From Aurelia coerulea (Eukaryota > Cnidaria > Scyphozoa > Semaeostomeae > Ulmaridae): a stretch of 64,000 nucleotides of DNA. Positions 35,176-46,655 of this stretch are shown in pieces. A program made the position numbers and the translations under genes. The number at the start of each line of letters is the position of its first letter. The stretch's first letter is position 1. The stretch lies in NCBI GenBank assembly GCA_039566865.1, contig CM076957.1, forward strand, positions 6,333,896-6,397,895. Reading direction: 5' to 3'. Below the pieces are notes generated by a model, which worked only from the letters and a program-made list of their open reading frames with translations, was not told where the DNA came from and did no database searches.

Positions 35176-36377
35176 TCCCCATTTCCCATTGATCTCCCTG
35201 TTGATAAGTTGACATTTGGAACTACTCACAGCATTCATCTATTGCTGCCACGATACCTAACTTGCTAACTTTTCCAAATAGCATACAGGATTTCAGTATA
35301 TGGAATTTTTCTTCAGTTCTTGGATGTAATCTAAAATTGTGCTGCTGGAGGTGCATTCCCTCTTCACGTCTTTCAAGGCAGCTCCCGGCATTTTGCAATT
35401 GCAAAGATTGCCCTCACCAATTGGAGCCAGGGAAGAGCTGGGGATTAAATATCCCCCCCCAGGAGAAACATTTTTGGTAAATCTAATCCTAAACACCAGT
35501 TGAGAAATTTTAGATTTTGATCCTCTCAATTTTGCCACCACTACTTCCTCGAAGTCCCGAAACTGGTCATGCAAATAACTGCTTTTCAAAGGCCCAAAGG
35601 CTCAAAGTGCCAGAGGCGCTCTACAATTTTGTATTTGCCAAAATATAAAAACATTACTATACTGTGAAAGGTTATGACTCAATTCTTCTTTGTGATCTTG
35701 TGGTTGATGAAACATTTGATTTACCTGCAGGCATTCTGTGGCGTGATTACGTGGCTGTGAATAACAAGAAATTCTCGAATAATTTAACTTTATCCAGCCA
35801 TGTTCAAGCAGTGCAGTCCATTCAATTTTACCCCACAAACGAGAGGGAGGGGCAACTCCTACAGGGGTGTCTAGAGGGTGGAGCTATAATTAGGGCAAGA
35901 TTATTGCAAATATAAACCTATAACCAGGGCACCATCTTGAAAACATACTCTCAAACCAGGGCTAAGATTATCAACAAAAGAGCAAGAACCAAGAGACTTT
36001 TCGTTCAGCGGCCATGATAGCCATAATTTACCCATCTTTGGCAAATCCTCGTAAAACAAACCTATAACCTATAACCTATAAGCAGGGCAAACCGTTCCAA
36101 ATTAACCCATATATTGGGCAGGCACATACATACCAAGCCTCCTATAGGAGTACCATCTGCGCTCACAACACAACAAAAGCGAGCTAAGATATCAACTTTA
36201 AGGTCTTTATTCATCTAATGAACTCTGTTGGAACGGGCTAGGACCTTTAGGTACCAATACAACACGCGTGAGATATTGATTTAGGTGTATGGTTGTACCC
36301 ACATAAGTAGGAACAGGCAATCCATGCTTTGATACGTGCAAATGTTGCCGCGATGCTTTGCGTGATGACTATATAAT

Positions 36378-37328
36378 CAGTGGCGGAAATTCAGTTTTTG
36401 AGTGGAGGGGCAAGCACCGTCAAATTTCCGAGTCTAGGAAATGCTTTTGTTTTCAGGTATTTTGCTGGAAGACCGGGCATAAATCGGGTCCTTAAATATG
36501 CCAAGAGAATATGTATATCGATTTCAAAAATATTATATATTCAGCAGTTGATAGAAAGAGGCAAGAATGTATTTTGAAGGTAGGGCTAACAGCTACAAGG
36601 ACTCTGGGGGCGAAGACCCCAGGAAAATTTTTGAGGACGTGCTTCATACTTCTGCTTAGAATGCCTTTCACGACCCTGTGTTTGCCAGTCCTGAATTGGG
36701 ATTTTGATAATTTTGTAACATATTCAAATGGAGTAGCATCATCCCCGGAACGTTTTTGAATAGAAATAATCGATTTTGGCTCAAGAGATCTCTTGGATCC
36801 CTTGTTTGCTTGTGACAAATCTGAATATTTGACGACATTGAATAACCACATCGCAAAAATAAATTTTTGCACGAAGAACCCCTACTCTGTCTTAAAACGC
36901 TTCATGCAATCCAATTTTTGCTTGTCCTCAACATGAAAACTTTGAAAATTCGCTGATTGTTTGTCTGAAGTTTTTGTCCAGGAAAATTTTGAGAACTCCA
37001 ACATTTACATTGGCTTAGAATGCCTCTCCAAATCACGTTCCGACATTACTCGGAAATATTGCTACTCTCGGACCTATACCCAACAACTTTCTTCTCGTTT
37101 TTGAAATAAATGAAAGTGAATAAGAACTTTAGAATATGCCTTTGAGCTTGTGAATTTTGTTTGCTCTTTACAGATAAAAACTCTTCTACTTCTTGATGGT
37201 GACTCGTTCCTTCGTTGCACTTTCGATTCCACGTATGTTTCCGACTTTTACGGAAAATTTCCGAGTCTTGTCGAATTGGGGGGGGGGGGGCAGTTGCCCC
37301 TTCAACCCCCCGATAATTTCCGCCACTG
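36378..37328. mobile_element. Non-autonomous hAT element
   Basis: Ends CAGTGGCGGAAAT and ATTTCCGCCACTG, flanked by perfect 8-bp duplications TATATAAT at 36370-36377 and 37329-37336. CTGGGGGCGAAGACCCCAGG followed by AAAATTTTTG near 36602-36632 is the shared hAT internal motif. Confidence 0.85.
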
Positions 37329-37492
37329 TATATAATATGCAATTTAATCGATGGCAGTATCTACCTAGATACCTCTTTAGTTATTTTCTGTTTGTGGATG
37401 CTCATAATTAAATGCTTCAGCACTAAAAGTTCCTGACATCTCTCAGTTACGAGTATTGAAAGTTTGTCAAGAGTTGGTCATTATGTACTTAA

Positions 37493-37974
37493 AGACTCTG
37501 CGCTAACCGGCAGCCTCTGCGCGGTGAAGCTATACCACAATGCAGTTTGTTCAATCCCATATTGCAATTCTAGAGCGTCCACTTTTTTTCAAGATGGGAG
37601 GCAGAAGCCTAGCCTGGCATGGCATCACAAAATCAAAGAAAAGAAAATTCCTAGTCCCCAAAAGAACAAAAGAAAGTCTTGTCAGCTTGTGAGCTAATTT
37701 AAGAATGCCAATTCCACATATTGAATATTTTCAATGCCGAGTTTCCTGTCAGTTGCATGCACAATTAAATGCTGTTCTTCCTGATAACAAAACAAATCTC
37801 TGATAAAGTTTCCAACTGAATGGCGCTGTTACATAGACAATGCTGTAGAGTCCAAAATTTGTTTCAAAGGAGCCATTCCAACTTGCATACCTTGCACGTG
37901 TCATCTTGCACAAGGTTGTTTATCTATCTTGCAAAGAATGCCGCCTGAAAAGACTGCCGGTTAGCGCAGAGTCT
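37493..37974. mobile_element. TTAA-flanked TIR element
   Basis: AGACTCTGCGCTAACCGGCAG-type ends are inverted and bounded by TTAA at 37489-37492 and 37975-37978. TTAA duplication fits piggyBac or Kolobok superfamilies. The TIR does not decide between them. Confidence 0.75.
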
Positions 37975-38300
37975 TTAAGAATATGACATAGCAACCAAAG
38001 CTGCAATATTGAATAAATGTGTACCATGTAATCCAAAAACGATATATTGTGCAATATAGTCCTAGTGGTCGAAGTGAAGTGATCAGGCTCCAGTCTAACA
38101 GTTTCCCGTGAAGTTTCTCTGTTAGAAATGAATTTAGAAACGCATTGATTTTTTCAAGATTGTTTTATTAGTATTTCTAGAAAGGGCATTGGCTGTTTTC
38201 GCACAAGAAGAACAAAATCGTTTGGAAAAACGTGTCAACTTACACCGATAAGTCGCCTCAAAAGGACAAGCTGAATTGTGTGAAAGCGTGTCGGATACAA

Positions 38301-38447
38301 TCATCCATCCATCCATCCACCCACCCATCCACCCATCCACCCATCCACCCATCCACCCATCCACCCATCCACCCATCCACCCATCCACCCATCCACCCAT
38401 CCACCCATCCACCCATCCACCCATCCACCCATCCACCCATCCACCCA
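38301..38447. repeat. ATCCACCC octanucleotide array
   Basis: An almost perfect 8-bp tandem array of about 18 units. It is open in several frames and gives [12 protein letters not shown] or [12 protein letters not shown] translations that carry no biological meaning. Confidence 0.97.
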
Positions 38448-39649
38448 AGAACAGTTTGTGATTAAAAATAGCGGGGCAAATGAAATATCATAAATTGCTA
38501 GAAAAGTGTGTCTGGTGACCAAGTTTCCTATCTATACTGCTATTTTTATAAAGAAGCTAGCTGGAATCAAGTTGCCAGGACCAGATAACATCGGAAACCG
38601 TGGCATAGACAGGTCATTAACACCTCCTTCCAGGTACAGATGTATTCTCTCCGGAGACCAAGGCCACGCCAGTATAGCAATCTTGGTCTCACACTGGCAA
38701 ATTTCTCCCTTTGTTAAATCTTTAAAAATATCACAAAACTAATGAAAAACCACTATAAAATCGTTCAGCCAGGGTTCATTGATATCTTGCTCACACCAGG
38801 CTCGGAGATTATTTCATTTCTTTCGTTTCCCCAACCCACCATTGTCTACTATCTCAATTAGCCTGGTTTCTATTGGTCTGGTTTATAAACTTACAGAAAT
38901 TCCATGAAGTATCTTTGTACCACAATGGGAAAGTCCCAAACGAAGATGACCATATAATTGGGGCGAAATATTGGTAACAGATAAATACAATTCACACACA
39001 TCTGCTGTTGTTTTTTCGTTGCGTTGCGGTGTCTCTGCCTACAGATTTATGAACATATAACTCATTATAAAAGAAACACTCCACTATTGAGCCATAAAAA
39101 CCAAAACATTTTCGTGGTGTGGCGTTGGCAAGTTTAGCAAATTTGGCACATCAGAAAATCGTTTTTCCCATCACATTAACCTTGTATTGCACTACACTTA
39201 CTACCTGACCTAACTGGGCTCTTGTATCTATCTGTTTTTCTTACAGAATTTTTTTCGCAAATCAAGAGTTTCTTCGCTAAGTAGCTATGCAACTTTTTTC
39301 GCCGGACACTTAAAAATGCGTGGTAATAGCCGAAAGCTTTTATGCGATATTCTACTGAGTCGCAAACATCGTGTGCGCTAGAACAGTATTTTTAGTACCG
39401 TGCCAAAGTGAACAATGCAAAATCATCGTACACCACTGTTAGATCCAAGTTTCAATGTTCTCTTGAAGTCCTGTGCAACCAAAAGGCTTCTAGCGTCTCC
39501 TTTACTAGCCTTCCTTAGCAAAGAGGGTCTTTCTGAGCAAACGTATTATAACTTCAGACTGACTACACGAGTCTCACATTTGTGAATTGAATTGAATTGA
39601 ATGGAATGATTATGCGTTCAAATTGAATGAGTGTGAAGGTGTTGGCATG

Positions 39650-40228
39650 TAGACTGATTGCAAGTTCGTAGTTATTGCTATTGATAGGCTGATGGACGCT
39701 ATAACTACGACTCATGGACTTTCACATTGAAAATTGGGACGAAATTGTTTCCCTCGATTTCATGTCCGATATGGAAACCATAGCAACGCTGTACGAAAAG
39801 GCGAGTAATGGCGTTGGGCCTAAATTGTCAGCTCAAACCTCAGATAATAAAACGTCTCGAAATTCAAGTTTTGAGTGATGTTAGCAATGAACAAAAGTCA
39901 CGAGTATTCGCATGAATGTTTCTTTAATCTAAGAATTGACAAACCTTTCAGTTTCAACAAGAATTTCCTCATTTTGAAGGCAATCTTCGTCTAGCAATAG
40001 TGCACGCCAACACGTCGCAGCTCCTGAAATTCTCCAACCACCGAAAAGAGGCCATTAACCTCGTTTCAAAGGGCACAGAAAAATCTGTGCGCCCATTGTT
40101 TATTTTCGTCCCACTTTTTGATGTGAAAGTCCATAAGTCCCAGTTTGAGCAAAAATATACATTGTTGTTGTTGTTGTCATTGCTGTTGCTGTTGTTGTTG
40201 CGATAACTGGGACTATTTCGTGAGTCTA
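39650..40228. mobile_element. TAGACTCACGA element, copy 2 (9-bp TSD)
   Basis: Perfect 9-bp duplications GTTGGCATG lie at 39641-39649 and 40229-40237. The ends are TAGACTGATTGC and TTTCGTGAGTCTA. The interior with a TTG microsatellite at 40160-40201 is the reverse complement of 31700-32221. Confidence 0.85.
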
Positions 40229-40964
40229 GTTGGCATGTACGAGCGTAGAGATTTGATGCAATGGAAGACAATGGAAAATATAGACTAAAAACACATAAGT
40301 ATAGTTAGTACAACTTTGCAGTAGTGAGCTCTGTCCTTCCTCCACAAACCACCGCAGCTAAGCTATTAGCTACAACCAAGAGCAATTATGCACCTCTGAT
40401 GTGGCCTCTATTGTGCTCAAAATTGTATTCTTACTCGCTGTGTGTTGTTTCTCTTCCACGGGATTGCGAGTAAAGCTTGATAATGTTGCTATTCCTTCCT
40501 TCTTCTCTCATCACATTAAGGAATCGAATGCTGCCATTATTCGAAAACGGTTGAAACTGTTGAAGCTCCTACGTAGCGATACGTCTCATTTCAAACTTCC
40601 CTTTAAATAACGACTGGGTAGGCAGCGGAACACAGCTCCCTAAGCGAAGCCGGCTTTCGTCAACAGCTCGATCAATTTCGCATACCATATTTGAATTTGC
40701 TATACTAAACGATAAATTCAACTCCAGACTCGCAAAGCATATGTACTACAGGTTGGGTTCCTAACATGGCAGACTTTTATGCTCGTGTAATAAAATAGCC
40801 TTGATATCTATTTTGTGGTATTTGATATTGTATAGCGTATTGTGGTTTTATTAGCTGTAATTTAGAACTGTAATATGTAAATAAATGAAGGTGAGTCAAT
40901 GAATGTAAATAAATGAATGTAAATCAATGAATTTAAATCAATGAATGTAAAAGCAATTAATGAA

Positions 40965-40965
40965 A

Positions 40966-41018
<53 letters not shown>
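40965..41018. repeat. GAT microsatellite
   Basis: Perfect GAT repeat preceded by degenerate AATGAATGTAAATC units from about 40880. Confidence 0.95.
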
Positions 41019-41019
<1 letters not shown>

Positions 41020-41231
41020 TATTAGGGAATGAAACTTATACGTCAAATCACCGTTGTTACGACTGAGTTGTAAGAAAGATCAACAAGCAGACATATAGAG
41101 GACTGAGATGACACAAATAGCACCGCACTAGTTCATAGTGCTATATCATCTTAATAAAGTATAAACTGGGGCGTATGCTCTAAACAGGACACGCAAAACA
41201 GTTCCAAATGCAATCAGGCTGTGTAATTTAT

Positions 41232-41713
41232 GGCATGTTGTAAAAACCGGACCCTAAGACCCTAGGACCCTTGAGACTCCTAGGACCTTTAAGTACTAGA
41301 AATGAAAAGGACCATTAACACCAGAGTGTCATAATGAGGAAGTTGTGTATCATTGACTTCCCCTCTTCCATCCAATGAAGTTCCACTCTTTCAAACCAAT
41401 ACCAGAAATGAGGCAGAGAGTTTATACCATGAAGAAGTACTATTTTGAGTATCTCCTATTGTGTTATTTTAAAGACTTTCTGCATGAATAAGGGCATCCT
41501 GACGTTGGTTTGAACGGACGACAGTTCGTAGGATGAAAGATGGGAAGCTCATACAACACGCAGCCACTTGTTTGACAGCTTGATGACATTGATCTATTGT
41601 TTGTCTGTGGTGATGTCCCTCTGGTGTTAAGGGTCCTTTTCATTTTTAGTACTTAAAGGTCCTAGGGGTCTCACGGGTCCTAGGGTCTTAGGGTCCGGTT
41701 TTTACAACATGCC
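41232..41713. mobile_element. GGCATGTTGTAAAAACC TIR element (9-bp TSD)
   Basis: GGCATGTTGTAAAAACCGGA and its inverse bound the element, with long arms rich in CCTAGGACCC. Perfect 9-bp duplications GTAATTTAT are at 41223-41231 and 41714-41722, suggesting a Mutator-like origin. Confidence 0.85.
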
Positions 41714-42002
41714 GTAATTTATCACATCTGCCAAGTATCGCTCAGCTTGAAGTGCACAGTTCTACGTGGAGAAGCACTGTCAAAGAGGGTGTCCTCGGGG
41801 CTTCAGGGTGAAGCGATTCATAAAATAAGAATACGACACACATTCCACAAACCGTTTTGGTTGTAAGATGTGCCGAGAAAGAAGAAAACTGTTCACGAAA
41901 GGATTAACGGAGAGAGGCCATCTCATTTCAAGTGTATACAAGCAAATCTACAAAGAGCGTGAAATTCTAGTTTTTTCAATCTCTACTGTCACCATTGTTC
42001 TA

Positions 42003-42598
42003 CCGGGTGACCCAAAAAATTGTGCCCCGTTTGCCTGAAGATTGCGACAAAACGGCAAAAGATTCTCGCCAAACTTTTATATGATGTTGCTCTTCAGATG
42101 TTCAAATAAAGTTTGCTACCATTCCTGTAAAAATCCGTTGAAAAATGATGGAGCTATGACCTTCAGAAGACCAAATTTGCCTGATGACTGAAACCAGCGG
42201 TCGGCCATTTTGTCTTACTATTTTGCAGTGATGAGTAGCTTCACGTGAGGTAGGAAATAATTTCTGTGAGGTCAGAAATAGTGGAACTCTCTGAGGATTA
42301 TCGGAATTTTCACGAGAGCTATGAAATTGGAGGCTGCTATTTCATTTTCCAACCATGAAGCCATTTATCGCTGCAAAATATTCACTTTAAAATGGCCGAC
42401 CGCTGGTTTCAGTCATTGGGCGAATTTGGTCTCCTGAAGGTCACAGCTCCATCATTTTTCAATGGATTTTTATGGGAATGGTAGCAAACTTTAATTCAAT
42501 ATCTGAAGAGCAACATCGTGCAAAAGTTTTGCGAGAATCTTTTGCTTTTTTGTCGCAATCTTCAGGCAAACGGGGCACAATTTTTTTGGGACACCCTG
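42003..42598. mobile_element. Nearly complete palindrome, TA-flanked (mariner-like)
   Basis: CCGGGTGACCCAAAAAATTG at the left mirrors CAATTTTTTTGGGACACCCTG at the right. The arms continue for about 190 bases each (TGCCCCGTTTGCCTGAAGAT mirrored by ATCTTCAGGCAAACGGGGCA). TA lies at both ends. Confidence 0.8.
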
Positions 42599-42649
42599 TA
42601 TGTTTTATGTAATGCCACGGAGTAAGGGCTGAGTAAAAAAAGGTTAAGG

Positions 42650-43085
42650 CGCTTGGCAAGCTGAAGAATAAAAATCACACTGCCGATATTCAAAGTTGCA
42701 CTACTAATCTTTCAGTCACAGGCTAACTTAGATGAGAAAATTTTGTTTGGTAAAATTACTCAAGGATTTGTATGGGAACGAGGATTCCACATTCCACTCT
42801 GGTCCATGGTTTTGAAATTTGAATTTGGTATATAACTGCTGGTTTCAGAAATCGATATTAAATTTCAATGGCAAGCAAATCATGGACGAGAACTGAATGT
42901 GGAATCCTCGTTCTAATACAAATCCATATATTACCAGCATTTTCCTAGTTGCTGGGTTTAAACGATAAGTGATTTTACCAAATAATATTTTCACATCTAA
43001 ATTAGCCTTTGACTGATAGATTAACATCTTAGTTTTGAATATCAGTGGTATATACTGTTCATTCCACAGCCCGCAGAGCGTCTAC
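42650..43085. mobile_element. Diverged relative of the 24.5-kb palindromic MITE
   Basis: GAAGAATAAAAATCACACTG and TCAGTCACAGGCTAACTTAG are mirrored by TTAGCCTTTGACTGATAG and ACTGTTCATTCCACAGCC. The outer ends are not clear. Confidence 0.55.
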
Positions 43086-43128
43086 AATAGTACATAAAGA
43101 ACGATAATATAATTATTACAGTGCTCCA

Positions 43129-43258
43129 TCACTCTCCGTCGCAGAGGCTGTTTGTTGGAAACCGAGCTTTCAGAACTGCAAAGGGTCCTTCGCAGTTTTG
43201 AGAGCTTTAGTTGAAAGCTCGGTTTCCAACAAACAGCCTCTGCGACGGAGAGTGGTGC
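43129..43258. repeat. Perfect 43-bp-arm hairpin
   Basis: CACTCTCCGTCGCAGAGGCT continuing to CGAGCTTTCA is exactly inverted in TGAAAGCTCGG to GACGGAGAGTG. The loop of about 40 bases itself has a weaker stem (AACTGCAAAGG / CCTTCGCAGTT). It lies in intron 1 and is not part of a recognised family. Confidence 0.85.
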
Positions 43259-43443
43259 TCTATGGATTTCCTGAATCACTTTAGAACTAATTAGAATCCA
43301 CAGTTATTAAATTTGAAGTTATATCAGAGTGCGGCCAGTAATTTCAATTACGTTTTAGCAGCTTGCACATTGTAGAACATGATCTAAACCTTCCAGACGG
43401 TGAATTTTTATTCTTTTCATGTTAATACAAGATTAGCCTTGAA

Positions 43444-44364
43444 CAGGGGCGGATCCAGCATTGGACTTTGGGGAGGGCCAATTGAAGGACAATGGGGGAC
43501 TGGGGGCGTAACCCCCAGGAAAATTTTTCGTGACCACGCCCTTCAGACTCTCGGAAAACGTGGGAAACGCCCTTTTTGCTTCATCTTAGATCATTTAGCC
43601 CATCATTTAATTATGCTTCTCCTCAAATACAAACTGGCATTTATATTTTGTGTAAAAGCTAACGCGCCATCATTTGGAAAGTGAGGGACCAATGAAATGT
43701 TTATCATAAGCACCAGTTTGAGAATGCTTATCGCTAAAATAAGCTCCAACTCAATGGAAATAAAACTGGCATAAAACGAGGCACATCTCAAATTCACAAA
43801 TCAGAGGCATTTCCATGTTAGGTGAAAGAAATGTCCAATTGTAAATTCCATAATCGGAGTCACTAGTAAGTTATAAAAATTCTCATAGCTCACCAAGTTT
43901 CTACAAGCTTCACTTGTATTCTAAACTGTGTAACTTAAGATTGAAATGACCTGATTGACACTTTATAACTCTCACAACAGAAAATATGAGTCTTTGTGCG
44001 AAATCTATCATAAATAAATGTCAACAGCTAAGTTCACTGGAGGATCCTAACTTGCAGCGACAATTTGACAAAGTGAATGAAACAAATGATTTTCAAGTTC
44101 GATTTCCACTGAATGAAATTTTTATTCAGAATCGCATCTTTTCATATTTTTTGATGAATTGTACTTTAGTTTGTGAGTTTTGTTTGACTGGCTTGTAGTT
44201 GTAGTTAGCTGAGTTATCGTGTAGCTGTGCCATGGTTATTTTAGGAAGTAAAGGTTTGAAGCTCATTCGTTTCTTTCTCTAAGACAATGGTTTTTAAGAG
44301 AAACTTTTAAAGTTTGGGGGGGGCATGGCCCCCCCCCCCGGCCCCCCCACTGGATCCGCGCCTG
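43444..44364. mobile_element. Non-autonomous hAT element
   Basis: Ends CAGGGGCGGATCCAG and CTGGATCCGCGCCTG, flanked by perfect 8-bp duplications GCCTTGAA at 43436-43443 and 44365-44372. GGGGGCGTAACCCCCAGG and GTGACCACGCCCTTCAGA near 43502-43553 form the internal motif shared with the other three hAT elements. Confidence 0.88.
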
Positions 44365-44480
44365 GCCTTGAATTCAAAAGAAATCAGTGTTTTATCATTG
44401 CTATATCTTTGTATGTGTTGTCAAATATCTACATGGAGAGTTTCTTTTCATTCTTCTTTTAGTTGCAATTGGGCATCACC

Positions 44481-45030
44481 TAGACTTATGACGATGAGTC
44501 TCTTGTTTCCTTGTGCTCTTTGACTTCAAGATGGCGCTTCAGTCAACAGAGACTCATAATATTACTCTGAAAAACCTGACCCTATTAGGCCTAATATGCT
44601 GGGATTCCTAGCATACCAATCAGATTGCGAGATTTGGCAAAGAACAATCAGTTTCGAACCTTCAATTCGATTGACGCAGCTTACTAAATTTGAAGTAAGT
44701 TGCTGCGGCAGGTACTTGAAGATTTCTCCGATATGTTTTGGTCTTAAATTGCAGCATTGAAAGACTTATTTTGCACTCACCTCACCAGGTAAAGTGAACT
44801 TCCTTCTTCAGATGAATTCCAAGTTTTGTTGATTAAGTGTCTGCTTACCGTGGTTTGTTTTATCGCATTTCCTTTCTGAGGAGTGAACTTTGAACAGAGT
44901 CGAAGCAGTCGTTCGATCCAGATTCGATCAATCGAATGCAGAAGATAGGGTCAGGTTTTTAACTGTTTCATTATGAGTCCCTGTGAGCAAGGTACCGCAG
45001 GGATACAAGGGACTCATCGTCATAAGTCTA
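44481..45030. mobile_element. TAGACTTATGACG element, copy 2 (9-bp TSD)
   Basis: Same TIR as 19294-19846 and the same interior in reverse orientation. Perfect 9-bp duplications GGCATCACC are at 44472-44480 and 45031-45039. Confidence 0.85.
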
Positions 45031-45566
45031 GGCATCACCGTCAAGCCAATGCAAAATTGCTCAAATGGTTTTCCCGCCATTTATTTACAGCTAGACTTGC
45101 CCCACGTCTATCTCTTCAGTCTGTCTTACCGTTTCCAGGATCCGCCATTTCCTGGATCCGCCATTCCAACATTCCGTCCAGATAGCTCGAGAGATCAAGT
45201 CTATTTACAGCCAGCTGATGCACAGGGAAACATGCATCGTCTCAATCACTTCGCGGGAGCTGACTGTTTGCAGAGGGCGGGAAACATATTGACGAGGAAC
45301 TGGAAACTTTTCTGTCTGCCACTGCAGCGTTTTGTTTCTTTTACATAAATTATCCATTTATTTTGCAATTAACTTTCTCAAAAAAAGCCGATAGAATAGA
45401 TGGAATCAAATTAACTTGTGAAACAAAAAAATCAATGAAAGCGAAAATCCTAACTTTGATCCTTATTGTGTAAAATCGGAAAAAGCAAATTTAATTTAGA
45501 AGGAAAACAGAATTGGAAGAATAGTTTTTCTTAATGGATATTTCTGGAAAAAAGATAATGGCTATT

Positions 45567-45900
45567 CTATACAATCAAAATATCACACAGCTTGCTTTCA
45601 TGTGGGCCATACTTCAACTTGCGCTGTCTTTCTGGTTTTACCGGCAAGGAAATTTCACATTTTTGCATCTCGATTTCCTCACCCTCGACGATTATTCCTC
45701 GAAAGATTATTGACCTCCTTTTGGGAAGAATCTTGAGGTCAGCTTTACGCTTCATTAGCTTCGTAGCACTGCAGTTCTGATGAATCGTTATTTCAATCCA
45801 GTGATGCATTTAATTCAAGGGAAAGGTCATTGAGATCAGCGGTTTTTTCTGGAATAAACGACAGGCTCAAAGAAACGTGATGTCTCATGGCCTCTTAACC
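45567..45900 (-). other. Unrecognised coding-like minus-strand stretch
   Basis: The minus strand reads MRHHVSLSLSFIPEKTADLN from about 45887. After a change of frame near the residues NASLD, it continues as HHWIEITIHQNC and on to RGIIVEGEEIEMQKCE with many charged residues. It looks more protein-like than its surroundings but has no splice context or known motif. Confidence 0.2.
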
Positions 45901-45917
45901 GCTGTCATTTCTTTTTA

Positions 45918-46655
45918 TAAGAAACAGTTTCTTGGTCCTTCGGGAGGGACGTTAAACTGTAACAGGACCGTTATCATTGTGAATAGTTATGACATGCAAA
46001 CATGACTTCTTCTACCTGCGACTCAAAGCCTGTCACAAAATAAGGGATACCCTTTTTTTTCTATAACAAACTCAGAATTTGGGCTAGTACAAAACGTTTC
46101 TTGAAATTATCAGATCTGTGCCCTCCTGCGCATTTCAAAATAGGGTCACATCACAACGTAGAGTCACTCCCCACTTATTTGCAATTCATCTAATTTATGA
46201 GGAGTAAGAAAGAGTGAGCCAGTTATATACAGTATTCCTCATCTAAATTTCTAAAAGGAGCATCACGTACTGTAATAATTTTTGATCGTGCTGTGCTATA
46301 TTGTATTGCTGACATGCCTCATATGGAGGTGGTGCATTTGCATTTACATGAATAAATAAATGAATAGATAAATGAATAAAACAGGGTGTTTTGAAACATT
46401 TCCAACGTTTAGACATTACTCAAGTGCATTCCGAGCAATATGATACAGGAAACAAGTGAGAATAAAGAAAAACATGCTGGAGTTCCTTGACTTTTTGGCG
46501 ATCTGAGAGTCTGAGTTTCTTATAAGCGGTTTTCTTGTTACACGTGTTCTTATAAAAAGAACACGTGTACCGTACCTGGATGTGGCATGCCTAAATTAGC
46601 TAGAAATAGCTAAAAATGCTTCCAACCGATTCAGAATAAAGAAATAAAAAATGAT
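45918..46655. repeat. SINE remnant split by another repeat
   Basis: GGGACGTTAAACTG near 45949 and CTGGATGTGGCATGCC to TAGCTAAAAATGCTTCC near 46577-46622 match consecutive parts of the SINE at 5150-5395. About 600 bases with TTATAAGAAAC-type ends lie between them. Confidence 0.45.

Noticed and set aside
35222..35915. Several overlapping 60-98 aa ORFs on both strands
   Set aside because: No family motif, no consistent splice sites and no matching paralogue in the window.
38134..38522. Long overlapping ORFs with IHPSTHPP or GWVDGWMG repeats on both strands
   Set aside because: They are translations of an 8-bp microsatellite, open in several frames at once, with no splice or start context.
40401..40610. 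69-aa plus-strand ORF with a hydrophobic, secretion-like start
   Set aside because: It lacks an ATG (starts at GTG) and has an in-frame stop just upstream. It lies within the intron of the opposite-strand gene without visible splice partners.
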